64,000 bases of DNA, taken from the NCBI GenBank assembly GCA_961205875.1, contig OY540820.1, forward strand, positions 434,001-498,000, written 5' to 3'. The position numbers and the translations under genes were made by a program. The DNA is from Sialis fuliginosa. Taxonomy: Eukaryota > Arthropoda > Insecta > Megaloptera > Sialidae. Shown here one piece after another: positions 32,165-44,190 of this stretch (position 1 is its first letter; each line of letters begins with the position of its first letter). The notes beneath the pieces were generated by a model. That model was not told the DNA's origin, searched no databases, and saw nothing but the letters and a program-made list of their open reading frames with translations.

Positions 32165-32999
32165 ATTTAATTAATTAATGGCTAAAAAATTACTTTTATT
32201 TGGTAAAGAATAAATACTTTCTGCGAGGTATCAAATTGAAGTGAATTTCAACTCGAGAAAAGTGTAAAAAATTTTATAATAATATAAAAATATTGTTAAT
32301 CTTTAGAGTTAATTAAGTTGGCTCCGATTTTGGTTGTCCACAAACCATGGTTCAATTGCAAAATTCTTAAGATTTTCTTAATTTTACAAAATTGCGGTCT
32401 AAATAAGTATTATAAAAAAAAATATTTCAAATAAAAGTTATTCGCTATAAAATTCCCTACAATCTTCATTAACATGGAAGTAAAAAAAAATTCATTTGTT
32501 TATCCGCTACGATGATTAAAATGGCTGAAACACACTTTTACTTCCATGTTCCGAAGGAAATGGAAGTATTGTAATACCATCGATAAATCGTGTCCGAGAT
32601 AATGACAGATTCTGATAGTACTAACTTCAAAACATAAAGAAAAGTTATTTTCCGCATGGCGGCTGTGCGTGTGTGTCTGTGTGTCAGGATCTAGAATTTT
32701 TTTTCGTTCACGATAACTACTGTAAAAATGCACCGATATGAATTATTTTTGGGGGAAATATTTGTCTCAGTGATTACTCCAGACCTATTGATTTTAGTGC
32801 TAATCGGATTAGGGGTTTTAGAAATATTCGAAATTTTGTAACTTTTTTCGTCTAAGAAAAGTGAACATTGCGAGTATTATCTTTCTAATTTTGATAAGAT
32901 TAGGAACATCTGCAGTTCAATTGAATCTAAGGGACATTTATTATTTGTACGTGCCTAAACAGCCATTGAAGAGGTGAAAAACACCCTCTAAATTTGAAT
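32165..32999. other. No gene recognised
   Basis: AT-rich. 32520-32580 has an inverted TTACTTCCATGTTCC / AAATGGAAGTA pair. 32660-32690 is a GTGTGTGTCTGTGTGTC run. Nothing coding. Confidence 0.35.
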
Positions 33000-33245
33000 T
33001 TTAAATACTAATTAATACGTCATTAATTCATGTTGCCTTGGAAACAAATGTAACTAAATTCAAATTGTCAAATTAGTTATTCTACGAATGTGTATTATTA
33101 TGTTTTTGACATTAGGACATTAGAAAACTAATATTTATAATACAAAGGTGAGTTTTATTTCTAGCAAATCCAATTGAAATTTTTCATATATTAAAAATTA
33201 TTTAAAAATAAATTAAAGGACATGGAAGTCATGTATGGTTCTCCA
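33000..33245 (+). repeat. Dispersed repeat L, copy 2
   Basis: ATTCATGTTGCCTTGGAAAC, ATTCTACGAATGTGTATTAT and ACATGGAAGTCATGTATGG in the same order as at 48275-48510. Inverted relative to 11222-11552. Confidence 0.65.
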
Positions 33246-33348
33246 TACCGATATTTTTTTAAGCTGTAATAATAATAACATTATAATAAATTAATAATAT
33301 TATAAAGTTTATAACGGACCCTATTTTATTGCATGTGCGGATCACAAT

Positions 33349-33810
33349 AAGGTAATGGCACCAGTCTTGGCAAGGACCCCAGTAATGGCTATTTTTAAAT
33401 TAAATGTACTGAATTAGAAATATGTGTTGATATTCGATTACTACCATTTGTGAATATTAATCTATATACATTTAAATGTCTTACATCGTGTTTTGATGAC
33501 AATCGGCCAATAGGTGTCAAAATGGTGGACATTTTAACTAATTATTTAGTATAAATTATTTATTAATTAGAGCAACTGCTTAACATTGTTTCAAATTTGA
33601 CTCTTTTATATCTTTAGTGTCGTAGTACTTATCATTAGCAAGTGTGCTCATTACTGGCTATAATTTAAAAAACAAACTAAGTTAACGGACTTTGGTAATT
33701 AAATTGATTAGATAAAGAGTTAGTTGTTTTATTGATAACAAAAAACAAGCCCATTAATCCCAAAAAACCGAAAACTTGCTCTTATAGCGGTCATAACTGG
33801 TACCTTTACC
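33349..33810 (-). mobile_element. Family K, copy 2
   Basis: Complete short copy, AAGGTAATGGCACCAGTCTTGG to ...CATAACTGGTACCTTTACC. Colinear with copy 1 read backwards, without repeat J. Confidence 0.65.
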
Positions 33811-34169
33811 GTATAGTTGTGTCATGAGAGTGATATAGCAATAGCTGTATTTCCCTTTGATAAATTCGCTGAAATGTGAATTTGAAATTGAAAATGCCCA
33901 AAACTTTAAAAATGATTTAATATTGTCATGCACATAGAAACAGTTTGTAAGTTTGACTTTATCTAGTTACGTTAGGTAATAAGGTTTTATTTATTACAAT
34001 ATATATTTAGCACGCAACATTTGCATTACAGAATATGTAGGAAAAACGCGGACTGCGCGTTAAATATTTACTGATAATTTAGGATATGCTACATTTAAGC
34101 ACTAAAGAAAGGAAAAATACAGTCGGTAAGTGATTGATAGTGTTATTGCAATTTTTAACCGACTTCAAA
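33811..34169. other. No gene recognised
   Basis: AT-rich spacer. TTTTTAACCGACTTCAAAAATG at 34152-34173 resembles the opening of common dispersed arthropod repeats and leads into repeat F. Confidence 0.3.
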
Positions 34170-34560
34170 AATGTTCTCAATTCAATCAATATTGCTTCTT
34201 CGCAATATCGAAGATACGAAAAACTTTGTGATCGTTTTAGATTGAGACAAAAAAAATGTTCTCCGATTTCAAAATTTTAAATTGATCTTTCCGTTTCACG
34301 TCTGTCTGTCCGTCCCCTGAATCCTTGTCACACGCATAACAAACCACTGAACCGATATTATTGAAACTTGGTCGGAAGGTTGGGTCTGGCTTGAGGACGG
34401 TCCCATTTCAAAATCGTGTGTAAGGAGGAGTGTGACATCCCAAAATATTAATTTTTTTCAAGATATTTCAAGAACGACACATGTAACGTGGAAATTGTAT
34501 AGAATATTTTTTGTAGAGGGTTTATACATTAGTGCATAACACAGTTCCTCATAAATCTGT
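34170..34560 (+). repeat. Dispersed repeat F, copy 1
   Basis: CTTCGCAATATCGAAGATACG, TCTGTCTGTCCGTCCCCTGA, ACCGATATTATTGAAACTTGG and CAAGATATTTCAAGAACGAC. Colinear with 42310-42680; a fragment is at 38285-38385. Non-coding. Confidence 0.65.
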
Positions 34561-34620
34561 TCGATGACCGCTTACTCTTTGTTTTTTCAATTATGATTTT
34601 ATTATAGGTACTATATAGCA

Positions 34621-35436
34621 CTAGCTGGACTACGGAATTATTGTTTAGTATTTAAAAAATATATAGTTGAATTAACAAACATAAGTACAAACACGATTAG
34701 TTATTATTGCAACAAAAACCCAAACAACACTTAAATTACCTACCTAACAAAAACGAATCAAAACAAAAAGTAAAAATAATTCTTGTTCTATTTAAATTGA
34801 AAAGTTAATTATTGGAAAACAAAATAAACAATTGAGAATCAAAAGAATACCGGCCTGTGATCATTCCCTCTGCCTCACGACTACTCGGCACGCTCCCTCC
34901 TTACCGCACACCACGGCACAGGTTCCCATCGCGCGAATAATATGTTCCCGTATGTATATTTCACGATATTTTCTAAACTATACAACCAAATTGGATGCTG
35001 TTAGGGGCAAATTATATCTACATTAAGTACTTATGACGATGAAATTATTTATTTCGATAAGGATTAATGTTTTGCAGGTCATAAGTCCACATAAACATTT
35101 AAAATTTTCTTTGTAAGATAAAAAAAATCACTGTGGCTTAAATATAAAAGTTAGACATATGGTGTCGCAAACTTTATTGTAGATCTTTTGATTCTATAGA
35201 ATTCTTTACTACATTATTTTGTTCAATATTGAACGGTTTAGGCAGCGTATTGCAAAATAGCACGACTTGATTTACTATTATCGTCACTGCTTAATTGTTA
35301 TGTTACCTAACGTAACAAAATATAGCCTATAACCTGGTCAGAGAACGTACTTATGAATTAAAAAAGAAACCACTTATCAGTTCTCGAGTGATAAGCGCAC
35401 TAACGGACAGACGTTGAGCTTTATATATATGAAGGA
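34621..35436 (-). mobile_element. Non-autonomous Helitron, copy lacking the 3' hairpin
   Basis: Minus-strand copy of the 48692-49557 element. On its own strand it starts TCCTTCATATATATAAAGC (from 35436) after an A and ends CTAG before T, with the A and T target bases preserved. Where the intact copy has a 7-bp hairpin between CCGTAGTC and CAGCTAG, this one reads CCGTAGTCCAGCTAG: the hairpin is cleanly absent. Confidence 0.75.
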
Positions 35437-36032
35437 TGTAAATGTGTAGGCATGTGCGTGTGTGTGGTCTAATATAGAAGCAGTGTATAATATCCACGGA
35501 ATGACCTGCATACAGGATAATGCTGAAGAACCCTTTTCATCCTTTCTTTGATAATTCAAAGCAACGTCGTGAAGTTAGTTTGCTACTTTAGAAAGTAGCA
35601 AGTTCTACCAAACTGTCCCGAGGGGTTGGCATGCGTGCGTGTGTGTGTCACAATATTTGGTATGCAAGACCTCTAGCATACGTGTGATTAACAACTCATT
35701 CCTTACGGATAAAGTCAAGTATCTTGGAGGAATGTTTTCGTACTAAACTTAATTACCAAAAGACAATATAGAAATTGGTTCACAATTATCTCATTTATAA
35801 ACTTACCTATTCGTTCGCGTTGTAGTATGTTGGTTTTAGGAATATTTATAATGTTAATTAAATACTGGCGTGGACTACGAAATTATTGTTTTAGATTTTT
35901 GAAAAATATAGTTGAATTAATTACAAACACGATTAATTATTATCGTAATAATAACTACCTAAAAAACGAAACAGAACAAAAATTAACCCCGTCAAAAAAA
36001 TATTTGATAATATTGATAAAGCATATAAAAGT
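35437..36032. other. AT-rich with a Helitron fragment at 35866-35985
   Basis: 35866-35985 (GCGTGGACTACGAAATTATTG to AACGAAACAGAACAAAAATT) is a minus-strand 3' fragment of the same Helitron family. The remainder has GTGTGTGT runs (35455-35465, 35640-35648) and no gene. Confidence 0.5.
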
Positions 36033-36565
36033 TAGTAGCACCAGTCTTGGCCAAGACCCCAGTAATGGCAAATTTTTAATTACTGATTTAGAAATATGTG
36101 TTGATATTTGATTACTACCATTTCTGAATATTAATCTATATACATTTAACTGTCTTACAGCGTGATTTGATGACAATCGGTCAATGTGGACATTTTAACA
36201 AATTATTAGTATAATAATAATTTATTTATTAATTATTATATTATCATAGCAACTGCTTTACATTGTTTCAAATTTCACTCTTTTATATCTTTCGTGTCGT
36301 AGTACTTATCATTAGCAAGTGTCCATCACTGCGTGCTCATTACTGGTTTTACCTTTGCCATTACTGGAGAAAAACATGAACAAATTAAAAGACTATAATT
36401 TAATAAAACGAACTACATTTGCGAACTTTGGTAATTAAATTGATTAAATAAGTTACTTGTTTTATTAGTAACATGAATTCATGAGAATTACAAAAAACAA
36501 GCCCATTAATCCAAAAAAACAATAACTTGCTCTTATAGCAGCCATAACTGGTGCCTACACCCTAC
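36033..36565 (-). mobile_element. Family K, copy 3
   Basis: TAGCACCAGTCTTGGCCAAG to CATAACTGGTGCCTACACCC. It has the internal AAAGATATAAAA and CATTACTGGTTTTACC segments. Confidence 0.6.
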
Positions 36566-36586
36566 AGCATTTTTGGCATTAAATAA

Positions 36587-36768
36587 TTTATTATCAAACC
36601 ACGCTGTAAGACAGTTAAATGTGATTACATAAATTATAGATTAATATTCAGTAATGTCACTTATCAAATATCAACAAATATTTCTAATTTAGCGCATTTA
36701 ATTAAATAAAAGTCCAACACTGGGGTATTGTTCAAGACTGGTGCCGCCAGCACCTTAATACCCGACAT
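36587..36768 (+). mobile_element. Family K, copy 4 (3' part)
   Basis: ACGCTGTAAGACAGTTAAATG through CAAGACTGGTGCCGCCAGC to ACCTTA. Starts abruptly and lies 22 bp from copy 3 in the opposite orientation. Confidence 0.55.
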
Positions 36769-37304
36769 GAAATTTCAATTTTAATTTTCAACAACAACGC
36801 AAAATATCAACAAGCAGATGATAAAAAAAAAAAAAAAAGTATATGTTGGGTGTGAATAAATTTACCCATAATAATCAAAAATACGTACGGTACAATGGAG
36901 TTTTGAGGCGAGACTAATTGAAAATCCGTCCGGGCTTTCCCACCGGGTGGTAAATTAAAACCATATAAAATGCAGCCCCAACTTGCTTAATCTAAATTCT
37001 AATTAAGGGATGATGGTAGTTAATATTTAACTTATGCAATTATTTTATCAAGTTATTTATAAAGGTAGAGTAAAAATGTAAATAACTATCCTAAAACCAC
37101 GTTTTCTCTTCTTCTTTGTGTTTATACAAATCTCTTTCGTTTTAAAGTTGATAGCATGTTATTTGATTTTACTGCTTTGTTTACTTTTTTTTATTTCGAT
37201 TTATTGCAGAATACAATTAACTACCGTGGCTGTCATAAGACTTTTTTGTATGTCGTTATACTATACAGATAGGAATATCTTGAAAATAGTTTGTTAGTTT
37301 TATC
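36769..37304. other. No gene recognised
   Basis: AT-rich. GAAAATCCGTCCGGGCTTTCC at 36919-36939 is the only GC-richer stretch. Confidence 0.3.
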
Positions 37305-38165
37305 CAGGGCTTCGAACCGGAACTGAACCGAAAACCGGAAATACCGTTATTTTTTGCAGGAACCGAACCGAAAAAAACGGTTTTTTTCGGTTCGATACAA
37401 TATGCTAAAATACGCGCGTTAACATGATCTTACTCCCGACTTGAATTGTCGTTCAGTTGTCATTAACGCAACACGTCTTATACGTTTTGGTTTTGGGTAT
37501 TCGCTCTTATATTCTTGGATCAACTAGTCACTACCATCCATACTAAGTATTTTTATTTAAATTGTTTTCTTTATTTCATTCATTAATGCAATGAAACCCC
37601 GTTTTTGAAGAGACTGACGGGAAAAAAACATAATTAGAGGGAAAACGACAAAACGTATAGTTTTAATAAAAGAGATCATGAAATGAAAACATACACTTAA
37701 ATGAAACCAATGATACGCCAATGCCTCATTTTAAAATTCGCTACAAGCTTCAATAGAATCATTTAAAAAATATATTTGCAATAATCACTTATTTTAATTA
37801 GTTATAATATACATTATACATATAATATGTATATTCAAGATTATACAAAATTAAAAAAAAAATTATATCAAGTTTAGCAACATATTTCAATTTTATTTAA
37901 ATTAGTGAAATCAAATTTTTATTTGACTGATCTTACTGCATTAGTTTGTAGTTTTGTAGAAAATATATCCGTTATATATGATATAATACGCTCTAGAAAA
38001 ATGAGGATGCGGATACAAATTAAAAAAAATTTAATTAATCACTCGGAGCTGAACTGAAAAAACTGGAAAAACCTTTATTTTCTTCGGAACGAAAACCGGA
38101 ACTTAATCGATATACATTTTTTTGAGCGAACCGAAACGAAAAAAATAACATTGTCAGATAAAACT
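37305..38165. mobile_element. Possible hAT-type MITE with AACCGG-rich ends
   Basis: Opens CAGGGCTTCGAACCGGAACT followed by repeated GAACCGAA. Near 38045-38140 similar GGAACGAAAACCGGAAC and GAACCGAAACG motifs occur in an arrangement suggesting a second end. AGTTTTATC just outside the left end is found inverted at 38157-38165. No TSD, so boundaries are uncertain. Confidence 0.35.
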
Positions 38166-38284
38166 ATGCATAGGTTAAAAATAAAAATACACATCTTCGA
38201 GCTCATTATTAGTAAATCTGTCTTAAACTGTTAGGCTCCTGATGAAGACTTCTTGAGAAGTCGAAACACGTGTCGAGTGACATT

Positions 38285-38385
38285 TTGCTTCCTCGCAATA
38301 TCGAAGATACGAGAAGCTTTGTGATCGTTTTAGAATGAGACAAAAAAATTGTTCTCCGATTTCAAAATTTTAAATTGGTCGGGGG
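38285..38385 (+). repeat. Dispersed repeat F, fragment
   Basis: CCTCGCAATATCGAAGATACG to AAAATTTTAAATTGGTC, the first ~100 bp of repeat F. Confidence 0.6.
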
Positions 38386-38429
38386 TAAAATATGACGTAA
38401 AAGTTTTGACGTAAATTGTTTTAAAATTT

Positions 38430-39260
38430 TGTAATTTTTTTTTCGACGTTTCATCAAAAAAAGTGATTATCCTGAAGGACACAAACATTTCAACTAATGA
38501 TTGAAAAACAAGAATATGTAGTTAAGCTTCAAAACCTTTTCTTGAAAACTGTTTTATGAACATTTCTCGCGGAGAAACAGCCATTCAAAAATACCTTTAA
38601 AAAGTTGGTAAATTTAAGTGATCCTCTTATAATAATATGGCATGTTTGATCGCTTAGGTTACAAATTAAAAAAAATCTGAGCAATTCAGGGTTTCGCAGA
38701 TATTTTAGGGATACTTTCAACTTAAAAAAAACATACACTTTGATGATCCCATGATTTCCCCCATGTTTTATGAAAAATGAAAAATATGCAATTTTTTTAG
38801 GTCACTTTCAAGTGGATAATTTTTTTATCAAATGAACAACTAAAGGGCGTTAAAGAAAAAACTTTCAGCTTTCCAAATCTGTCCTTGAATTTTTTTTATG
38901 ATTTTTTTTTTGATTGCAAATAAGTTGGTCATTAATGGTCGTAAAGCAATAGAAAGAAAAGCAAATTAAAGAAAAAAGTCTGATCTACAAACATCCTTTA
39001 TTTGATTTGACCAAAAATTTTTTTCAAGTCCTGTAGAGCCTCTCAAAATAGATATACGTTGTTGAAATTTTTTTTGTCGGCGTTTCATTTTCAAAAAAAA
39101 TATGTAATCCTTAAGAATAATAAAATTTTCAACAAACTAGAATGTCCAAGCTTTAAAAGTGTTTTTTTTTTTTAACTTTTCTACGACAATTTTTCGCGGA
39201 GATACAGCCATTCAAAAATACCTGAACATATTGAAAAAAATTAGTGATCCCTTAATATTG
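38430..39260 (+). repeat. Diverged direct duplication
   Basis: About 38430-38650 and 39060-39260 share CGACGTTTCAT / GGCGTTTCAT, TCTCGCGGAGAAACAGCCAT / TTCGCGGAGATACAGCCAT and TTCAAAAATACCT. Non-coding. Confidence 0.5.
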
Positions 39261-39295
39261 AAGTTTAGTGTAGATTATGATTCATTAATGACCAT

Positions 39296-40593
39296 TGTAA
39301 GGGTCCTGTCTTACTAAGGATATGAATGATGACAGTACCGTACAAAATAAAATTATATATAATAAAAAAAATACTAAAAAAAAATGTGTGGGATATTTTC
39401 AATAACAATGAGACTTCTTTTTGAATTGAATTTATTAATTTCCAAATCATTTATACTTCTTTTCATTAATTACAAAAAATTTTCTTTTTCTTATTAAACT
39501 AAAAGGTAAACTATTGAAAATTCTAATGCGGTGTTCACACCAAAGAAAACAAAACAGCAACACGGTGTTTGAAAACACGTCGTATTTAAAAATGCATAGG
39601 CTTTATTGCACTTTTGTCAAAAAGACACGATGTTGCTGTTTTGTTTTTTCGGTCTGAACACGGCATAAGGAATTCCTTTTTTATTTTAATTCTAAAAATT
39701 TTAATACTAAACTTTATTCTTATTTTAAATACTTAAAAACTAAGACTTATCTCTTGAATATTGATATTTCCTCTTGAATTTGTTAACACACCAGTACTTA
39801 TAAATCTGTCTTTCCTTCTCACTCACTCTTCTTTAACATTTCTCTTAATACTGTCCTTATTTAACACTTTTATCGCTGTTTACTAGTGCAACAGTGTCTA
39901 TACCTTTTGAATGTTCTTTGTTTAAATTTTTTCTTTAATTTCTTATATTTATTTTATTAATAACTATTTTCTTCTACTATAATTCATATTTTAATATATA
40001 TATACCACTCTTGTTTATTTTAATTTTATTTCAAACATAATTGTTTTAACATAACTAATTTCGACATTTTTATTATCACCCACTTTTCTTCAATTAAAAT
40101 TTTAATATTTCCATCTAATACCCAAATAACCTCTCTTTAATATTTATATCTATATCTCTCATAAAACCACTAATTTTTATATTTTCTTTGTTAACTTTTT
40201 ATTTCACTATCGATTATTTCCTCAACAACGCCTTGTTCGACAACCAAACTGCTTCTGCTTTATTTTATATTTCACTAATAACTAATATTTTTATATTTTT
40301 TTAAACACCTTTCTTCCTTTTTTAAACCACTATTATATCTTCATACTAATTTTTAATCTATATTTTTTATATTTTTTTTTCAACAATACTATCCTGAGTC
40401 GTACACCCTGCTATATTTCTTCCACGACTGACTTGACCTATTTCCCATCGACGCTTAGCTTACGCTCTTCTCACCCCTCAACCCTTTAGAATAATCTTTC
40501 AACAATTAAAAACATCATACTAAACAGTAGTTCTTAAACAAATTATTATAAAATATTAACACAAACTGTGACACCACAAAGTGACCTGTTACA
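39296..40593 (+). mobile_element. LTR-like insertion (solo-LTR candidate), copy 1
   Basis: Begins TGTAAGGGTCCTGTCTTAC and ends GTGACCTGTTACA, flanked by CCAT (39292-39295, 40594-40597). TG...CA ends and a 4-bp TSD are typical of LTR retrotransposons, and AATAAA is present. No gag/pol frame. Near the right end are CAACAACGCCTTGTTCGAC and GACGCTTAGCTTACGCTC, shared with copy 2. A solo LTR is the simplest reading. The ends are also weakly inverted (TGTAA..GGTC), so a DNA element is not excluded. Confidence 0.6.
39528..39666. mobile_element. 138-bp hairpin MITE inside LTR-like copy 1
   Basis: GCGGTGTTCACACCAAAGAA and AACAAAACAGCAACA on the left against TGTTGCTGTTTTGTT and CGGTCTGAACACGGC on the right. 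A half-relic (CGGTGTTGTTTTGTTTTCTTG) is at 40804-40824. Confidence 0.6.
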
Positions 40594-40671
40594 CCATGTT
40601 CATTTAATTAAACAAAATAAAAAACAGTCCAACACTGGAGATTGATCCACGACTAGTGCCGCCGGTACCTT

Positions 40672-41055
40672 GTATTTTAATGAATGTTATAAAAGGTGAA
40701 TAAATTTACCTAGTACACAATTTTAATTGAATATAAACAGTAAGTTTTCGAAAGATTGTGATGAAGATACCACTGAACTGCGGTTACATAATAATAGCTA
40801 GCACGGTGTTGTTTTGTTTTCTTGCGTTGAATGCAAACATCAAATAATCACTTTGGAAATTATTTCCCTCGTGCACAAACATAATTTATTAAGGATTAAA
40901 TTTCTTATGAGAAAACACAAAACTCATTTTATTAAAATTTATTTACTGCGTCTAAAACCAAGGTTCTGTAAAATAAGCTTATAAAAAACTCACACATACT
41001 AGAATAATACAATAAATAATTAGTAAACTAGAAATTGTCATCACTTTATTTTATT
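40672..41055. other. No gene recognised
   Basis: AT-rich spacer containing the half-relic of the 138-bp hairpin MITE at 40804-40824. Confidence 0.35.
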
Positions 41056-41059
41056 ATTT

Positions 41060-42028
41060 ATTATTTATTAACTTTTAAATTTAAACAGAACAAAAATGAT
41101 TTGTAATTTTTGGTCTGATTTTTTTACTTTCTTATACCATCTATATGAAATATACATTAGTATAAGTATAGTGAAGACGATTTTTTTCGAATTCCGAATT
41201 TTGACGGAATTATCTATTTTGACCTTCCCTGAATCCATTCTGACTATTTTCGCCATGATGTCTGTGTGTCCGTCTGTCTGTAAGCGTTGTAACTCAAATA
41301 CGACAAATCGTAGAAGGCTGATATTTTATATTTAAGATTAATTTTTGGCTGGGAAGAAAACTTCCTATTTTTGAAAATGATCCTTCAATCGGATACGGAT
41401 GTTTACCTACGTCGATTTTGTAATTTTTCGAATTACTCTGAAACAGTGCGAAATAAAGAAAAATGGTCAAGTTAAAAAATGTAGGTAATATCTATATCTA
41501 TAATTTATGTTCTATTCATTTTTTTGTAAAAACGAATTTTTGAAAAAAAAAATTATTATAATTCAAATGGTTCATAACAGAGAAAAAATTGTATGGGGAA
41601 TAAATTATAGATAATAACATACTCGACATTTTTTATCTAAAACATTTTTTTCTTATTTCAAAAATAATTCAAAAATCCAAAAATTTACAAGAGTAAACAT
41701 CCGTTTTCAGTTATTACGTTAAAAAAATCACTTGTTATATAAATATAAAATTATTCATTTTGTTCTTTCTTGTTAGTTTGTTAGAAATGTTTTAATAAAC
41801 ATAGAATCACGTATACAATTCACTGATAGGTTAGGTTAGGTTAGGTATAAGAAAGTCGCGTGGTTCCCAAGACAGATATTTTTTTTTTAGGTACGTTAGG
41901 TTTTGATAAGTTATTATTACGATAATAATTAATCGTGTTTGTACTTATGTTAAATCAACTATATTTTTCAAAAATCCTAAATAATAATTCCGTAGTCCAA
42001 GCGGGCGAAGCCGCGCGGGCCCAGCTAG
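41060..42028 (+). mobile_element. Helitron 3' part interrupted by repeat J
   Basis: 41060-41120 (TTAACTTTTAAATTTAAACAG ... GGTCTGATT) and 41889-42028 (AGGTACGTTAGG ... CCAGCTAG) together match the last ~220 bp of the intact Helitron. The terminal hairpin is CAAGCGGGCGAAGCCGCGCGGG, then CCCAGCTAG before T. Truncated at its 5' side. Confidence 0.65.
41126..41880 (+). mobile_element. Repeat J, copy 2, nested in a Helitron
   Basis: ACTTTCTTATACC to CAGATATT plus T-run. 755 bp against 959 in copy 1, the difference being an internal segment with two extra ACTTTCTTATACGTA motifs (12540-12640) found only in copy 1. TTAGGTTAGGTTAGG is present at the right end. Confidence 0.6.
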
Positions 42029-42309
42029 TATTTTATATATACAAATATAAATATCGGAATGTATAATTCATTCAGTTCAAAGAAAACATATACAAAGCAA
42101 AATACGAAAATATTCATTCTACAAAATTAAAAGTTTTAAAAACAATAGATAAATAAAGAGAACCTCGGCTACGTTTATATGGAAAAATGTAATTCAAAAT
42201 GAATGTTTGTTTATATGGAAATAAGCAACCATAATCCTCTCAGCAAGGACAAAGGCTTTATTGTCAGGATCAATATAAAGCAATGCGTACAAAGCAATTA
42301 TAAATATTG

Positions 42310-42680
42310 CTTCCTCGCAATATCGAAGATACGAGAAGCTTTGTGATTGTTTCGGATTGAGACAAAAAAAATGTTCTCTGATTTCAAAATTTTAAATTGA
42401 TTTATCCGTTTCACGTCAACGCAAACACTTTTCGTTCCGTGTCTGTCTGTCTGTTCGTCCGTCTGTCCCCTGAATCCTTGTCACACGCATAACTCATGAA
42501 CGACTGAACCGATATTATTGAAACTTGGTCGGATGATTGGGTCTGGTTTGAGGACGGTCCCATTTTAAAATCATCAAAATCGTATGTAAGGGGGAGGGGT
42601 GACACCCCAAAATATTAATTTTTTCAAGATATCTCAAGAACGACACATTTTACGTGAAAATTTTATAGAATATTTTTTGT
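42310..42680 (+). repeat. Dispersed repeat F, copy 2
   Basis: Colinear with 34170-34560, including CTGTCTGTCTGTTCGTCCG and GACACCCCAAAATATTAATTTTT. Confidence 0.65.
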
Positions 42681-42769
42681 AGAGCATTAAATTTCCTATA
42701 ATATTGGTCTACAACGTTTGTTGTAAAATATTCCCTTAAAAAGATTTATCTGAATTTATTTTAAAAATT

Positions 42770-43070
42770 CGTGTTTTGTTTTTCTAAATTGATATTGCTT
42801 GGACATATTAAATGTCATTTTAACATTTGCATAAATTTAGATTTAGATTGAAATTTCCAAAAAATTAAAAATATATGAAATAATATTCAGGTGCGTTTTA
42901 AAAAAAATTTCGTAAATTAGTAAAATTGTATAAAAATTAAATGGTTAACCAATTCCAGGCAATTTATATAAACACTATCGGTTCTTATTTAAATTGTTGA
43001 ATAATTAACTACCTTTGGTGAATTTAGCACGAGGAAGCACTGTGCATTTACTTGGCAGATGTTTTTTTTT
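42770..43070 (+). repeat. Dispersed repeat G, copy 1
   Basis: ATATTAAATGTCATTTTAAC to GAGGAAGCACTGTGCATTTAC. About 85-90% alike by eye to 63638-63912. Non-coding. Confidence 0.6.
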
Positions 43071-43131
43071 TATCAAATTGAACTTTTTTTTATTCCTTAC
43101 ACAACCTCACAAAAAAGATCTTGTACTCTTA

Positions 43132-43436
43132 TGTCCGGTATTATTAAGGAGCTAGCAAATTTGCTAGCTAGCAAGCACTTTCAAATGAGGTATTAATTCT
43201 GTACTAGTATCTATAGATTAGCTATGAAATTTAGAGCAGTGATACTTCAACGTATTGTAACACAGTTGGCATCTTTCACCGTACAAAATAATTTTCATAA
43301 TATCACCACTGTTTTAATACCGTTGGTATTTACTTACAACGCGTGCGCGAAACTTATCAAGCATTTCATGAAACTAAAGGAGAACTGTCAGAACCTCATT
43401 TGAAAGTGCTTGCTAGCTACTTTATAATACCGGACA
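43132..43436. mobile_element. Complete 305-bp TTA-flanked MITE (PIF/Harbinger-like)
   Basis: Ends TGTCCGGTATTATTAAGG and CTTTATAATACCGGACA with TTA on both sides (43129-43131, 43437-43439). Subterminal GCTAGCTAGCAAGCACTT on the left has its inverse near the right end. Intact relative of 30685-31931. Confidence 0.7.
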
Positions 43437-43439
43437 TTA

Positions 43440-44110
43440 GACTATGTGTTTCTTAGATGTGAAAACTAATTTGAAAAAGTTCGCTGACTCCCATGATTTT
43501 TCCAAAAATATATATCAAATACAAATGACCAGGTTGCCCTCATAACTCTGTGCGGGGAGTCCGTCCGTTAATTTCACTCAAAGCAAAATATCTCGTAAAC
43601 TATATAAGCTAGAAACTTAAAATTTTTATTGAATATGTAATAAAATGACGTTAAACTAAAATATGTACAACTTTGTTGAAAAAATAATTTTTTCAGGGAG
43701 CTAAAGCTAAGCAAAAATTTTTTTTTTATTCCAAGGCATGTGGCACCTAAACATGTATAACCAAACAAGCGGAAATTGACCTTCTTTCTTATTTTTTTCT
43801 AAATCCAAAATGGCGCCTGCAGGGAGTTTTAAAGCAAATAAAAAATAAAAATAAAAAAATAATTGTATACCAAATTGTGTGGGTTGTCAAAATGTAAAAC
43901 TCAATCAGTAGCGTATTGGTGCGGGAATTGACGTCACTTTATTATTGTTTTCGTATTTGTTTGGTATTTTAACAACACAAACAATCAAATATGTACAGGT
44001 TCGATAGAGCAAAATCATAAAAAAACTGTCACAGACAATTTGGTCTATTCGGAAAGCGTCATTTTTACTATTCTTAAGTTGGAAATACGTTGTTATATTA
44101 TGATACTGAC
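43440..44110. other. No gene recognised
   Basis: AT-rich spacer. GTGCGGGGAGTCCGTCCGTT at 43550-43569 and CAAAATGGCGCCTGCAGGG at 43806-43824 are isolated GC-richer stretches. Confidence 0.35.
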
Positions 44111-44190
44111 CATAGACATAGAGAATGGACAGTGCATTCTGTATTATTAACACAATGGTGTAACATCTGTTCAAAAAGTGAGAGAGAGAT

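Larger units (their letters stand above)
39265..40671 (+). mobile_element. Family K, copy 5 (split by an LTR-like insertion)
   Basis: TAGATTATGATTCATTAATGAC (39270-39291) and TTCATTTAATTAAAC ... CGACTAGTGCCGCCGGTACCTT (40599-40671) join into the sequence seen unbroken at 50088-50201. The LTR-like element sits between two CCAT copies. Confidence 0.6.
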
